This document shows positions 1 through 8,503 of a stretch of 64,000 bases of DNA, piece by piece. Below the pieces are notes generated by a model. That model worked only from the letters and a program-made list of their open reading frames with translations. It was not told the DNA's origin and made no database searches. The DNA is from Bacteroidaceae bacterium (GTDB lineage: Bacteria > Bacteroidota > Bacteroidia > Bacteroidales > Bacteroidaceae). The translations under genes were made by a program, and so were the position numbers. How positions within the stretch are numbered: the first letter of the stretch is position 1; each line of letters starts with the position of its first letter. The stretch spans positions 1 through 64,000 of the forward strand of contig JAFRTL010000009.1 in NCBI GenBank assembly GCA_017427065.1. The letters are read 5' to 3'.

Positions 1-555
1 ATGGCACTTAAAGTAAAAGCAAGAGAACGCCTACAGAAGATAGGCAAGTATGCGGGCGAGTACCGCTATCAGTTGATGGCCGACCTCTACACGGCCTTGA
101 CTCAGGAGAAAGTGATTCGTGAGGCTGCCCTGCGCAGTGGTGTAAGCCAAGGTGTGATGCAGGCGTGCTGGGATGCAGCTGGCGAGGTAATTAAGGCGTG
201 GGCCACTGAGGGTCACAGCGTGGCACTGCCAGGACTGGGCTTTCTTTTCACCCTGCCCACCCTTCACGGTCTAGATTACGATACCCGATGGCTTCTGCGA
301 GATGCGGAGCCTGGATGTGCTCACTACCTTCAAGGTCGGCAATGGTGCGAGCGACTTTCAGGATGCGGTCGTAGGCACGTGCAGAAAGATTCAGGCGCGT
401 CATGGCGGTTTTCAGCAGTTGCAGACCCGCAGTATCGGGCTGGGCATAGCGGTCGAGCAGGCGCTTGTTCATCTGGGCATTACAATGCACATTCGCTTCG
501 TCTTTATAGCGTTCTTCTTGTATATGACGGGCACGTATCACGCGTTCACGGATGA
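1..555 (+). pseudogene. HU-family (Bacteroidales histone-like) DNA-binding protein, 3' end lost
   Basis: The first ~80 codons read as the N-terminal part of a Bacteroidales HU/IHF-like DNA-binding protein: a basic start (MALKVKARERL), a helical middle, and the typical 'GHSVALPGLGF' turn that leads into the beta arm. After position ~247 the family resemblance stops. The frame simply continues to a stop at 553-555 as antisense of the comM 3' end. Family members are normally longer and end with a basic beta arm and C-terminal tail, which are missing here. The fragment abuts the comM stop codon (248-250) with no intergenic space, as if a deletion or an assembly join removed the 3' half. The ATG lies at base 1, so the promoter is outside the window. 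A working 184-residue chimeric protein is possible but I think it unlikely. Confidence 0.5.
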
Positions 556-1786
556 CACTGCTGCTTTCTGCAGCACGGGTTTCTGCCATCTTCTCGAAGG
601 GGACGGGGACGACCTCGATCTGGAGGTCGATGCGATCTAACAAAGGACCTGAGATCTTGTTGAGGTACTTCTGCACTTGTCCCGGACTGCATACGCAGGG
701 ACGGGTGGGGTGGTTGTAGTAGCCGCAGGGGCAGGGGTTCATGGCGGCTACCAGCATGAAACTGGCAGGGTAATCTACATTGCTCTTCACACGACTGATG
801 GTGATGTGGCGATCTTCCAAAGGCTGGCGCAGCACTTCGAGGACGCTGCGATTGAACTCGGGCAGTTCGTCCAGAAAGAGGACTCCATTATGGGCCAAAC
901 TGATTTCACCTGGCTGTGGATAGCTTCCTCCGCCTGTCATGGCTACTTGGGAGATGGTGTGGTGCGGATGACGGAAAGGACGGGTGGTGATGAGTCCTCC
1001 ATCGTTGTGGATGCGTCCTGCCACGGAATGGATCTTGGTGGTTTCCAGACTTTCATGCAAGGACAATGGGGGCAGGATGGAGGGTAGGCGTTTGGCCAAC
1101 ATGGATTTGCCGCTTCCAGGGGCTCCGATGAGAATGATGTTGTGACTGCCAGCAGCGGCTACTTCCATCGCACGCTTCACATTTTCCTGTCCCTTGACTT
1201 CACTGAAATCGAACTCGTAGGTATTCTGTTTGGCATAGAACTCTTCCCTGGTATGGACGATGGTGGGCTGGAGTTGGGTTTTTCCATCGAGGAAGTCGAT
1301 GACCTCGCGAAGGTTCTCCACGCCATACACATCGAGCTGGTTGACCACTGCAGCTTCACGGGCATTCTGGCGAGGGAGAATCATGCCTTTATAACCCAGT
1401 TCACGTGCTTTAATGGCGATGGGAAGGGCGCCTTTGATGGGTTGGAGGTTGCCATCCAACCCTAATTCGCCCATCAGCAGATAGTCGGCAAAATGGTCGG
1501 TCTGTATCAGTTCTGAGGCTCCCAACATACCAATGGCCAGAGGGAGGTCGTAGGCCGACCCTTCCTTGCGGATGTCCGCAGGAGCCATATTCACGGTATA
1601 GGAGCCCATGGGGAGTTTGATGTTCAGCACAGACAGGGCCGAATGGATGCGTTGTTGACTCTCTTTCACGGCATTGTCGGGTAGCCCCACTAAGTAGAAG
1701 GCGTACCCTTTGGTCCTGTTTACCTCGATGGTGATCAATGTGGCGTCGATGCCTTGCAAGGCAGCCGCATAAACTTTAGTCAGCAT
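248..1786 (-). CDS. comM: YifB/ComM family Mg-chelatase-like AAA+ ATPase
   Basis: Full-length 512-residue ComM-type protein. An N-terminal Lon-protease-like fold domain (about 1-180) is followed by a Mg-chelatase ChlI-type AAA+ domain with Walker A GAPGSGKS at 221-228, a Walker B region ([11 protein letters not shown]), a Cys-rich segment ([17 protein letters not shown]) and the C-terminal Mg-chelatase lid ending NLDREGWAG. In naturally transformable bacteria ComM is a hexameric helicase that extends branch migration during integration of incoming DNA. In Bacteroidales this role is inferred from the family only. The gene stands alone on the minus strand, 65 nt downstream of a lipoprotein gene, and its stop touches the broken HU-like gene. 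Confidence 0.95.
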   Translation of the reverse strand: MLTKVYAAALQGIDATLITIEVNRTKGYAFYLVGLPDNAVKESQQRIHSALSVLNIKLPMGSYTVNMAPADIRKEGSAYDLPLAIGMLGASELIQTDHFADYLLMGELGLDGNLQPIKGALPIAIKARELGYKGMILPRQNAREAAVVNQLDVYGVENLREVIDFLDGKTQLQPTIVHTREEFYAKQNTYEFDFSEVKGQENVKRAMEVAAAGSHNIILIGAPGSGKSMLAKRLPSILPPLSLHESLETTKIHSVAGRIHNDGGLITTRPFRHPHHTISQVAMTGGGSYPQPGEISLAHNGVLFLDELPEFNRSVLEVLRQPLEDRHITISRVKSNVDYPASFMLVAAMNPCPCGYYNHPTRPCVCSPGQVQKYLNKISGPLLDRIDLQIEVVPVPFEKMAETRAAESSSVIRERVIRARHIQEERYKDEANVHCNAQMNKRLLDRYAQPDTAGLQLLKTAMTRLNLSARAYDRILKVARTIADLEGSEHIQAPHLAEAIGYRNLDREGWAG

Positions 1787-1851
1787 GTTTTTGGTTTGTT
1801 ATAGTAATTATAATGGTTTTATCTGTTTCATTCTTCATTTCTCGTTCTTCA

Positions 1852-2940
1852 TTACCTCCTCGCCCGTCTCTCTCGTTCTCTTTCCTTTTGGGCTTTTTCC
1901 TGTTCCTCCTTCTCTTTCCTGATGGCCTTCAGTTCTTCTTCTATCTGTTCTGTGGTGAGGTTGATGCCTCGAATGGATCCGCGGTCGTTCACCAAAATGT
2001 TACATGGGAGAGTGGTGATGTTGAGACGACGGAGGAGGTCGAGGTCCCACGCACGGAAGTTGCAGGCCTGATCCCATTCCAGGCTGTCGGCTGCCACAGC
2101 ATCGAGCCACTGGCTACGGTCGCTGTCGAGGGAGATGCCAAGTATGGCGAGACGATCAGTTTCTTTGCGATACTGCTTCTTTTCCGACTCGTAGAGGGGG
2201 CGTAGGGCGCGCGACTGCTCTCGGCTCTCAGGGCTCCATGTGGCCCAGAAATGGAGGAGTATAGGGCGACCACCGTAGCGGAAGCGATTGATGATGACTC
2301 CGTCTTTATCAGGAATGCTGAACGTGGGGAGGCTGTGCTGCAAACTGACTTCGTCGTTGCGACTATATTGATCATCAAGTTGGGCGATCAGGGGATAGTC
2401 GCGCATGAAGGGATTGAGCAGTGAAAGCGCCTCACGCACATGTTCGCGCACAGGGGCAGGGTCTTCCTCAGCAAAGAAATGACGGACCACAAAGACGGCA
2501 CTGGGGTCGCCTGGGTGACGACGGAGGTATTGCAATGCCAACTGACGGGGCAGCAGGGTGTCGTTGGGAATGACGCTGCGTATGGTGTCGAGCAGGGCAT
2601 AGATGGAGTCGTTGTAGGAGCCACTGGCATAGAGGCTATCTGGTAATGAACCTCTGAGGGTGACGCGGGTTCCACGCTCCAAAAACAGGGGGTGTTGCTC
2701 ACCGTCAGGGGTATAGAGGATGGCCTCTACGAGGGTGTCGAGAGGAATACGCACGTCGAACTTCCCTCCTTTGACGGGGATGGTGTCTATGCGTTGATAG
2801 AGACGGTCGGTACCCCAAAGCAGCAGGGTGTCGTCGGTGATACCCGTAAGCTCACCGCTCAAACGACACATCTGCTGCTTGTTACCACTACAGCTTGTGA
2901 GGAGTAGGGTAAATAGGAGGCACTGAAATATGAAGCGCAT
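1852..2940 (-). CDS. Lipoprotein with DUF4369-like N-domain and thioredoxin fold lacking CXXC
   Basis: I place the start at 2940 (MRFIFQ) because it gives a clean lipoprotein signal with lipobox LLLTSC (Cys17); longer in-frame extensions lack a signal. Residues ~25-100 resemble the DUF4369 domain common in Bacteroidota thiol-disulfide proteins. Residues ~200-335 have a thioredoxin/TlpA-like fold, including the cis-Pro loop TTLPCNILV. The usual WCxxC redox site is replaced by WSPES (235-239), so classical disulfide chemistry is not expected. The last ~20 residues are a highly charged Lys/Glu/Arg tail. It starts 19 nt after the upstream TPR lipoprotein gene and is probably co-transcribed with it. 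Likely periplasmic or membrane-anchored; function unknown. Confidence 0.85.
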   Translation of the reverse strand: MRFIFQCLLFTLLLTSCSGNKQQMCRLSGELTGITDDTLLLWGTDRLYQRIDTIPVKGGKFDVRIPLDTLVEAILYTPDGEQHPLFLERGTRVTLRGSLPDSLYASGSYNDSIYALLDTIRSVIPNDTLLPRQLALQYLRRHPGDPSAVFVVRHFFAEEDPAPVREHVREALSLLNPFMRDYPLIAQLDDQYSRNDEVSLQHSLPTFSIPDKDGVIINRFRYGGRPILLHFWATWSPESREQSRALRPLYESEKKQYRKETDRLAILGISLDSDRSQWLDAVAADSLEWDQACNFRAWDLDLLRRLNITTLPCNILVNDRGSIRGINLTTEQIEEELKAIRKEKEEQEKAQKERERERRARR

Positions 2941-2959
2941 GTTACTTCTTATTTTCAAC

Positions 2960-4651
2960 TTATCTAAGCAAGCTGGTGAAGCTGCTGTTGGTGAAGAACT
3001 TTGCGAACTCAAGGTCGGTAGCTGCCTTCTGTGCCAGGGTGCGGTCCTTGGCAATGGCATCGCGCAGGCCACTGAGTACCAGACTCTCGTTGTTGGTGCG
3101 GGCACCAAGCACGGCCTTCAGGTAGTCGGTGTAGGCATCGGCATGCTGCACAGCATCGAGGGTGTTCTTGGCCTTGCTATAGTCCTTGGCAAGGATCTGT
3201 GCTAGCGCGGCACTGTTGGTCTTGGCATCGCCAAAGGCGTTCACGGCACGCTCGTACTGACCCTGTGCTACGTAGAGGTTGCCCATAGTTTCACTGAGTT
3301 CCTTGGCACCTGCTGCCTTGCCAATGAAGGCTTCTGCAGCTTCCAGATTGCCCTTCTTGATGGCTGTGAGTGCCAGGTTGTTGTTTACCTCAGGGGCATC
3401 TTTCAGACGGGCGGCCTGAGTGAAGTAGTCTTCGGCCTTGGCATAGTCGCCAGCTTCGTAGGCCAACTTACCGAGGTTGTTCAAGCCACGATAGTCGGAT
3501 GCAAACTGCTGGGATGCTTTGGTGTAGATATCTTGTTTTTGTGCTGCGTTGTCAGTAAGGGTGGCTGCATAAAGCAGTTCTTCCACATTCAGCTCACGAG
3601 GGTTGCTGCTTGCCAGGCGACTGATTTCTTCATCACTCTTGCCAATGATCTCATAGTTGGCTGTGAGGCGTGAACGACGGAGCTTAGGCAGGATATCGTC
3701 TGCCAGGTTCTTATACACAGAGGAGATGTTCTTAATCTCACGCTCGCGCTGCTCTGGGTCGTTGTACATAGACAGTACGCGCAGAATGAGTTCCTTGTCT
3801 TGAATGTTGCTCTGCTCTACCAATTCCTTGAAACCTTCCCAGTCCTCAGCAGTGTAGTTGGTGTTCACATCGACATCAAGTTTGTCGCGACGGAGGTTGC
3901 GGTTCACAAGGTCGGCTGTATTGTCCTGACGCTTCTCTGCCAAACCACGGTTGAGGTCCACTGCTCCATCTGGAGAGGCGTAGGCACTCACTTCGATGTT
4001 CTCGAGGCGACGGTTGGCTGTGTTCTGAATGTCCTTCACACCAGCGTTGAAGTCGGCTGCTGCACGGGCTTCACTGCTACGGATGTTGCTCTGCTGGATA
4101 AGGAAGAGGATCTCACCCTGCAGCTTCTCCTTGATGATGCGCTGGAAGGCATCCTCACCAAGAGATACGTTGGCATTGTCGAGGGTGTTGCCCAACAGCT
4201 CGGAGGTGCTGATGACGCCATCGGCTACTTTCACGCTAGGGATGGTGATGACCTTGTTGCCTATGCGGGCAGTGAAGTCGAGGTAGAGCTCGCTCTTTGC
4301 CATCTGAGGTACATAGTCGAACACGGTGCGCATGGTAAAGGTACCACCGTTCTTGTAGTTCACGGTACGACCATTGCCCAGCACCTTCTCACCTTGGAAG
4401 GTCATGCCCTGGCCCACTGCCTGACCACCGTTCCAACGGAGGACGGGGGTAACTTGCACGGTGGCTTTCTTATTGAAATACTTGGCAGGGAAACGACCAT
4501 TGATGGTGGCCGGAACCGTACCAGCTACAGACTCTAATATCTGAGGAGTGCAGGTAAAATTGTCACTGCTTAAAGCTCCCATCTTGCTGCTGCATGACGT
4601 CAGCACGGCAAGGACTGCCAGTAGTATTGGCAAAAATAGTTTTTTACTCAT
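2960..4651 (-). CDS. OmpA-like / TPR lipoprotein
   Basis: 563 residues with a lipoprotein signal (lipobox LTSC, Cys20). Residues ~25-190 are beta-rich and of unknown fold. Residues ~190-280 contain an OmpA-C-like segment (IEVSAYASPDGAVDLNRGLAEKR), the motif family that binds peptidoglycan. The C-terminal half carries tetratricopeptide-type helical repeats (for example LGKLAYEAGDYAKAEDYFTQA). This architecture fits an envelope scaffold that anchors a complex to the cell wall, and it recalls the OmpA/TPR lipoproteins of Bacteroidota secretion and gliding machines, but I cannot assign a named role. A Bacteroidota promoter with both boxes lies upstream (4699-4730). The downstream CXXC-less thioredoxin-fold lipoprotein is probably in the same operon. 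Confidence 0.85.
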   Translation of the reverse strand: MSKKLFLPILLAVLAVLTSCSSKMGALSSDNFTCTPQILESVAGTVPATINGRFPAKYFNKKATVQVTPVLRWNGGQAVGQGMTFQGEKVLGNGRTVNYKNGGTFTMRTVFDYVPQMAKSELYLDFTARIGNKVITIPSVKVADGVISTSELLGNTLDNANVSLGEDAFQRIIKEKLQGEILFLIQQSNIRSSEARAAADFNAGVKDIQNTANRRLENIEVSAYASPDGAVDLNRGLAEKRQDNTADLVNRNLRRDKLDVDVNTNYTAEDWEGFKELVEQSNIQDKELILRVLSMYNDPEQREREIKNISSVYKNLADDILPKLRRSRLTANYEIIGKSDEEISRLASSNPRELNVEELLYAATLTDNAAQKQDIYTKASQQFASDYRGLNNLGKLAYEAGDYAKAEDYFTQAARLKDAPEVNNNLALTAIKKGNLEAAEAFIGKAAGAKELSETMGNLYVAQGQYERAVNAFGDAKTNSAALAQILAKDYSKAKNTLDAVQHADAYTDYLKAVLGARTNNESLVLSGLRDAIAKDRTLAQKAATDLEFAKFFTNSSFTSLLR

Positions 4652-4698
4652 ATCAAAATTATTTATTAATTACATCTTATTGTTAGGTTTAGCTTTGA

Positions 4699-4730
4699 CA
4701 AAGATAAGTCAATCTTTACTATGAAACAAA
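4699..4730 (-). promoter_or_regulatory. Bacteroidota promoter for the OmpA/TPR lipoprotein
   Basis: Minus-strand TATCTTTG (4699-4706) matches the TAnnTTTG -7 box, and TTTG (4727-4730) lies 20 nt further upstream as the -33 box. Confidence 0.7.
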
Positions 4731-4755
4731 CTCATTTGTCTATATTTTTACTATT

Positions 4756-5697
4756 TTAAGTATTTTTCTCTCTGTATTTAATGTTACGTGGGTGATGCTC
4801 AATGATTTCGGCACGAAGCAAACTACGGTCGATGTGGGTGTAGATTTCCGTGGTAGCGATAGACTCATGTCCCAACATGGCTTGGATGGCACGCAGGTTG
4901 GCTCCACCCTCCAAAAGGTGGGTGGCGAAGCTGTGGCGAAAAGTGTGCGGACTGATATTTTTCTTCAAACCTATGGCTTCTTGGAGGTTCTTGATCATGC
5001 GAAAAACCATGATGCGTGAAATGGCATTGCCCCATCTTGCAAGGAACAGGTAGTCTTCATAGCCTGGACGATAGCGCCAACGACGACGGTCGTGCAACCA
5101 AAGGTTGATTTCCTTGATGGCCCGTTCGGAGATGGGTACCAGACGCTGCTTGCTGCCTTTTCCCTCTACGCGGATAAAACCTTCGTCGAGGTAGAGATCG
5201 CTGAGTTTGAGGTTGCAAAGCTCAGAAACGCGTAGCCCACAGCTATAGAGGGTTTCCAGAATGGCACAGTTGCGTTGTCCCTCATAGGAACTGCGGTCGA
5301 TGGCACCAATCAGTTGGTCGATTTCATCAAGGGTAAGCACTTCGGGAAGATGAAGCCCAATCTTAGGTCCTTCAAGCAGTTCGCTGGGGTCGGCTTCTAT
5401 CTCATCGGTAACCACCAAGAAGTGGAAGAAAGATTTCACCCCACTGAGGATGCGGGCTTGGGAACGCGGATGGATGCCAATGTCGTGCAGACCAGAGGCA
5501 AACTGTTCCAAGTCCTTCAGCGTTACATTCTTGATGTCGATTCCAGCAACACGTAGATAGTTGAGTAATTTCTGAAGGTCGGTCATGTAGGCTTCGTAGG
5601 TGTTGGGCGACAGTCCCTTCTCCAACCTTAGGTATTGTTGGTATTTTCTGATAATAAGGTTTTGTGCTTCAAGATCTTCTTTCAGATTCTCTTCCAT
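4756..5697 (-). CDS. xerD: Tyrosine recombinase XerD-type
   Basis: 313 residues, the length of a site-specific XerC/XerD recombinase. An N-terminal SAM-like core-binding domain (about 15-100) is followed by the catalytic domain with all expected residues: R156 (GLRVSEL), K180, H251 and R254 (HTFRH), H277 (LGHES) and nucleophile Y286 (TTEIYTH). The protein resolves chromosome dimers at dif, normally with FtsK and a partner recombinase. It is not next to any mobile element, which argues for the housekeeping enzyme rather than an integrase. It is divergent from aroQ, and each gene has its own TAnnTTTG box in the shared 111-nt spacer. Confidence 0.93.
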   Translation of the reverse strand: MEENLKEDLEAQNLIIRKYQQYLRLEKGLSPNTYEAYMTDLQKLLNYLRVAGIDIKNVTLKDLEQFASGLHDIGIHPRSQARILSGVKSFFHFLVVTDEIEADPSELLEGPKIGLHLPEVLTLDEIDQLIGAIDRSSYEGQRNCAILETLYSCGLRVSELCNLKLSDLYLDEGFIRVEGKGSKQRLVPISERAIKEINLWLHDRRRWRYRPGYEDYLFLARWGNAISRIMVFRMIKNLQEAIGLKKNISPHTFRHSFATHLLEGGANLRAIQAMLGHESIATTEIYTHIDRSLLRAEIIEHHPRNIKYREKNT

Positions 5698-5723
5698 TTC
5701 GTCTATTTCTTAGTGTTTTGAGC

Positions 5724-5731
5724 GCAAATGT
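5724..5731 (-). promoter_or_regulatory. -7 box for xerD
   Basis: Minus-strand TACATTTG lies 26 nt upstream of the xerD start and matches TAnnTTTG. Confidence 0.6.
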
Positions 5732-5774
5732 ATAAAAAAAACTCAAAAAACAGCATCCATGCGCGTTTTTATAT

Positions 5775-5782
5775 TACCTTTG
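5775..5782 (+). promoter_or_regulatory. -7 box for aroQ
   Basis: TACCTTTG lies 26 nt upstream of the aroQ start and matches TAnnTTTG. Confidence 0.65.
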
Positions 5783-5808
5783 CCTTGAAAATATATAATG
5801 TATAGACG

Positions 5809-6228
5809 ATGAAAATACAGATTATCAATGGTCCTAACCTGAATTTGCTAGGGATAAGGGAGCCTTCTGTCTATGGCAACGGGAGTTTTGAAGACTACCT
5901 GGAGGTGCTGCGTGAGCACTTTCCAGAGGTGGAGATAGACTACTTCCAGAGCAATGTGGAGGGGGAACTGATCAATAAGTTGCACGAGGTGGGCTTCAGT
6001 GCCGATGGTATCGTACTGAATGCGGGTGCTTACACGCATACGTCTGTGGCACTGCATGATGCCATTCGTGCGATCCAGACGCCTGTGGTGGAGGTGCATA
6101 TCTCCAATGTGCATGCCCGTGAGGAATTCAGGCATAAGTCGATGATCTCAGCTGCCTGCAAAGGGGTGATCCTGGGCTTTGGTATGGATTCATACCGTCT
6201 GGCTATCGAGGCATTGAAGGAACTGTAG
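5809..6228 (+). CDS. aroQ: Type II 3-dehydroquinate dehydratase
   Basis: 139 residues, the standard size of the dodecameric type II enzyme that converts 3-dehydroquinate to 3-dehydroshikimate in the shikimate pathway. The N-terminal signature MKIQIINGPNLNLLGIREP, the catalytic Tyr loop (PSVYGNGSFEDY), the FQSNVEGELI segment, NAGAYTHTSVALHDA, and the substrate-binding EVHISNVHAREEFRH with the catalytic His are all present. It is cytoplasmic. The O-methyltransferase gene begins 2 nt after its stop, so the two are almost certainly one transcript, although no pathway link is obvious. Confidence 0.97.
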   Translation: MKIQIINGPNLNLLGIREPSVYGNGSFEDYLEVLREHFPEVEIDYFQSNVEGELINKLHEVGFSADGIVLNAGAYTHTSVALHDAIRAIQTPVVEVHISNVHAREEFRHKSMISAACKGVILGFGMDSYRLAIEALKEL

Positions 6229-6230
6229 CG

Positions 6231-6857
6231 ATGACGCTCGACGAGTACATACTGTCGCACATCGACGAGGAGGGCGAGTATCTGCATGCGCTCTATCGTC
6301 ACACCCACCTGGAACTGCTGTACCCTCGCATGGCTTCTGGGCATTTGCAAGGACGTATCCTGAAGATGCTCACACATATGATCAAGCCCAAAAATGTGCT
6401 TGAGATAGGTACCTACAGTGGCTACTCGGCCCTCTGTATGGCCGAGGGTTTGCCTGCCGATGGACATCTCTATACCATTGAGATAAATGATGAGCAGGAG
6501 GAGTTCACGCGTCCATGGTTGGAGAACTCTGCTTATGCGGAGAAGATTGACTTGCTGATAGGGGACGCACTGAAACTGGTACCTACGCTTGGCGTGACTT
6601 TCGATATGGCTTTCATTGATGCGGATAAACGCCACTATTTGGATTACTACGAACTGGTACTGGATCACCTTACCCCTAATGGTTACATCTTGGCTGACAA
6701 TACACTGTGGGACGGGCATGTGGTAGAGGAGGTGAAGGAGCACGACCTTCAGACACAGGGCATCATGCAATTCAATGATTTTGTGGCAGCGGATAAGCGG
6801 GTGGAGAAGGTGATTCTCCCCCTTCGCGATGGATTGACCATCATTCGTAAACTATAA
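6231..6857 (+). CDS. SAM-dependent O-methyltransferase, caffeoyl-CoA OMT-like
   Basis: 208 residues with the class I methyltransferase fold typical of the COMT/TrmR-like family. The SAM-binding segment VLEIGTYSGYSALCMAEGL, the acidic loop YTIEINDEQ, the metal/substrate segment FIDADKRHYLDYYE and the late motif ILADNTLWDGHVVEE are visible. Relatives methylate small catechols or, in Gram-positives, wobble uridine in tRNA; the substrate here cannot be read from sequence. It follows aroQ by 2 nt. Its last 6 bases overlap the end of the convergent permease gene. Confidence 0.9.
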   Translation: MTLDEYILSHIDEEGEYLHALYRHTHLELLYPRMASGHLQGRILKMLTHMIKPKNVLEIGTYSGYSALCMAEGLPADGHLYTIEINDEQEEFTRPWLENSAYAEKIDLLIGDALKLVPTLGVTFDMAFIDADKRHYLDYYELVLDHLTPNGYILADNTLWDGHVVEEVKEHDLQTQGIMQFNDFVAADKRVEKVILPLRDGLTIIRKL

Positions 6858-8093
6858 ATTATTTTCAATTTTCAAAAGTCGTTTGCTGAGGTAGGTCACT
6901 GGGTAACGTACGGCAATGAAACCTACGGCTAGGACAGTGATGAAGATAAGGAGAATATCCGTAACATGTACACTCACAGGGTAAGACTCCACGAGGAAAT
7001 TCTCACCAGTACCAAGGGTAATTAGTCCGAAACGCTGCTGAAGGAAACAGAGTAATAATCCCAACAGAATACCTACGATGGTTCCAAAGAGGGTGATGAG
7101 GTAGCCCTCCATCAGGAAGATGCGTGTGATGAGTTTATCGTCTGCCCCAAGATTGCGTAAGGTCTCTACATTCTCCTTTTTGTCGATAATCAGCATGGAT
7201 AGGGAACCTATGACATTGAAACTGGCAATGATGAGGATAAACGTAAGGAAGAGGTAAGAGATGAACTTCTCTATCTCCATAATCTTAAACACATCTGCCT
7301 GTTGCTCGTATTGGTCCTTCACAGAGAAACGATCTCCAGCAATTTCCTGCATTTCTTTCTTCACCTTATTGATGTTACTGCCTGCCTTGAGTTTAACTTC
7401 GATGGCGGAGACCTCGTTGGTATAATTAAACAGGCGACGGGCAAAGTTCATGGAGGTGAGCACATAGTGGGCATCGTACTTGTCTTGTCCCACTAAGAAG
7501 GTAAGACCAGGAGAGTGTAGGTGTTCCCGATTAAAGGCCGCCGCAGGATTGGCGATGTTCACATGCACATTACGCTTGGGGGCATAAACTTCCAGAGGGT
7601 CCACAAATTCCAATCCCGTACCCAGTTGTGCTAGAATTTGTGCACCTGCCACCCCATAATCTGCCACTTCATCTTGTAAGATGAATCTTCCTGTTCCATA
7701 AAGAAGGCTATCGATGCCCGTCAGTTGCTCGAAGTTGGCACCTACTCCCTTGATGGTGACCATGAGTTGGCGGTCTTTATAGCGCACCATGGCATTCTCC
7801 TCAAGCGTAGGCATCCATACCTCTACCTCTGGCAGCGATTCCATGTGCTTGATGCGCGATTCGTTGGGATCGAACACCTTGCCTTGATTAATGGTGATTT
7901 TAAGCTGAGGGTCGAAGTTGGTAAAGAAACTCGACACCATCTCCTGAAAGCCATTGAACACAGAAAGCGTACATACCAGCGCCATAGTGGCCAAAGCTAC
8001 CCCGCACACTGAGATGGCTGAGATAATATTAACGGCATTGTGCTTCTTCTTGGAGAAGAGGTAGCGGCGTGCTATGTACAAACTGAGGTTCAT
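6852..8093 (-). CDS. LolE/FtsX-type lipoprotein-releasing permease
   Basis: 413 residues with the ABC permease topology of the LolC/LolE family: one N-terminal membrane helix (about 20-45), a large periplasmic MacB-like domain (about 45-260), then three C-terminal helices in an FtsX domain (FISYLFLTFILIIASFNVIG onward). With an ATPase partner such proteins extract lipoproteins from the inner membrane for delivery to the outer membrane, which suits the many lipoproteins nearby. No ATPase gene is adjacent. The start overlaps the rbfA stop by one base (TAATG), so the two are translationally coupled. Confidence 0.9.
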   Translation of the reverse strand: MNLSLYIARRYLFSKKKHNAVNIISAISVCGVALATMALVCTLSVFNGFQEMVSSFFTNFDPQLKITINQGKVFDPNESRIKHMESLPEVEVWMPTLEENAMVRYKDRQLMVTIKGVGANFEQLTGIDSLLYGTGRFILQDEVADYGVAGAQILAQLGTGLEFVDPLEVYAPKRNVHVNIANPAAAFNREHLHSPGLTFLVGQDKYDAHYVLTSMNFARRLFNYTNEVSAIEVKLKAGSNINKVKKEMQEIAGDRFSVKDQYEQQADVFKIMEIEKFISYLFLTFILIIASFNVIGSLSMLIIDKKENVETLRNLGADDKLITRIFLMEGYLITLFGTIVGILLGLLLCFLQQRFGLITLGTGENFLVESYPVSVHVTDILLIFITVLAVGFIAVRYPVTYLSKRLLKIENNL

Positions 8094-8428
8094 TACTTCT
8101 TGAGTAATTCGTCGATATGCTCGATATAATCCAGAGAGTCATCGATGAAGAAGCGTAGTTCTGGGATGATACGCAGTTGCTTTCCCAGACGCTTGCCTAA
8201 GTCGAAACGCACAGTTTTCACATTGGCATTGATGTTCTTCAGCAACTCCTCTCCTCGTGCTGAAGGGAAGATGCTGAGATGGGCAGTGGCTACGCTAAGG
8301 TCGGGGCTGATGCGTACGTTGGTCACTGAAACCAGAACACCATGCATCGCTTGCGTATCACGTCGGAAGATTTCACTCAATTCCTTCTGTATCAGTCGTT
8401 CTATTTTACTCTGACGCGTTGTTTCCAT
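8093..8428 (-). CDS. rbfA: Ribosome-binding factor A
   Basis: 111 residues, the usual RbfA size. The KH-like fold is recognisable from METTRQSKIERLIQKELSEIF at the start (quoted in part), VSVTNVRISPDLSVATAHLSI in the middle (quoted in part) and IPELRFFIDDSLDYIEHIDELL near the end. RbfA binds the 30S subunit during late 16S rRNA maturation and is needed for cold growth. It is the first gene of a two-gene operon with the LolE-like permease, and a near-consensus -7 box TATCTTCG lies upstream at 8450-8457. Confidence 0.95.
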   Translation of the reverse strand: METTRQSKIERLIQKELSEIFRRDTQAMHGVLVSVTNVRISPDLSVATAHLSIFPSARGEELLKNINANVKTVRFDLGKRLGKQLRIIPELRFFIDDSLDYIEHIDELLKK

Positions 8429-8449
8429 ATTGTTTCCTCTTTTTTGGTG

Positions 8450-8457
8450 CGAAGATA
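8450..8457 (-). promoter_or_regulatory. Near-consensus -7 box for rbfA
   Basis: Minus-strand TATCTTCG lies 21 nt upstream of rbfA and differs from TAnnTTTG at one base. Confidence 0.45.
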
Positions 8458-8469
8458 CTAAAATATTTT

Positions 8470-8477
8470 TATCTTTG
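8470..8477 (+). promoter_or_regulatory. -7 box for the GH31 gene
   Basis: TATCTTTG lies 26 nt upstream of the GH31 start and is an exact TAnnTTTG match. Confidence 0.65.
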
Positions 8478-8503
8478 CGTAGTTAATCCTAAAATCAATA
8501 TGT

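Noticed and set aside
2941-3108. Upstream start for the thioredoxin-fold lipoprotein
   Set aside because: It would hide the lipoprotein signal and overlap the TPR gene.
3800-4537. 245-codon plus-strand ORF
   Set aside because: Antisense to the OmpA/TPR lipoprotein gene; no signal, domain or promoter, and its composition follows the real gene's codons.
4756-5697. Integrase of a mobile element
   Set aside because: Length, catalytic residues and neighbours fit housekeeping XerD; no att repeats or element genes seen.
6030-6770. 246-codon minus-strand ORF
   Set aside because: Lies opposite aroQ and the O-methyltransferase, both clear genes; its composition is a shadow.
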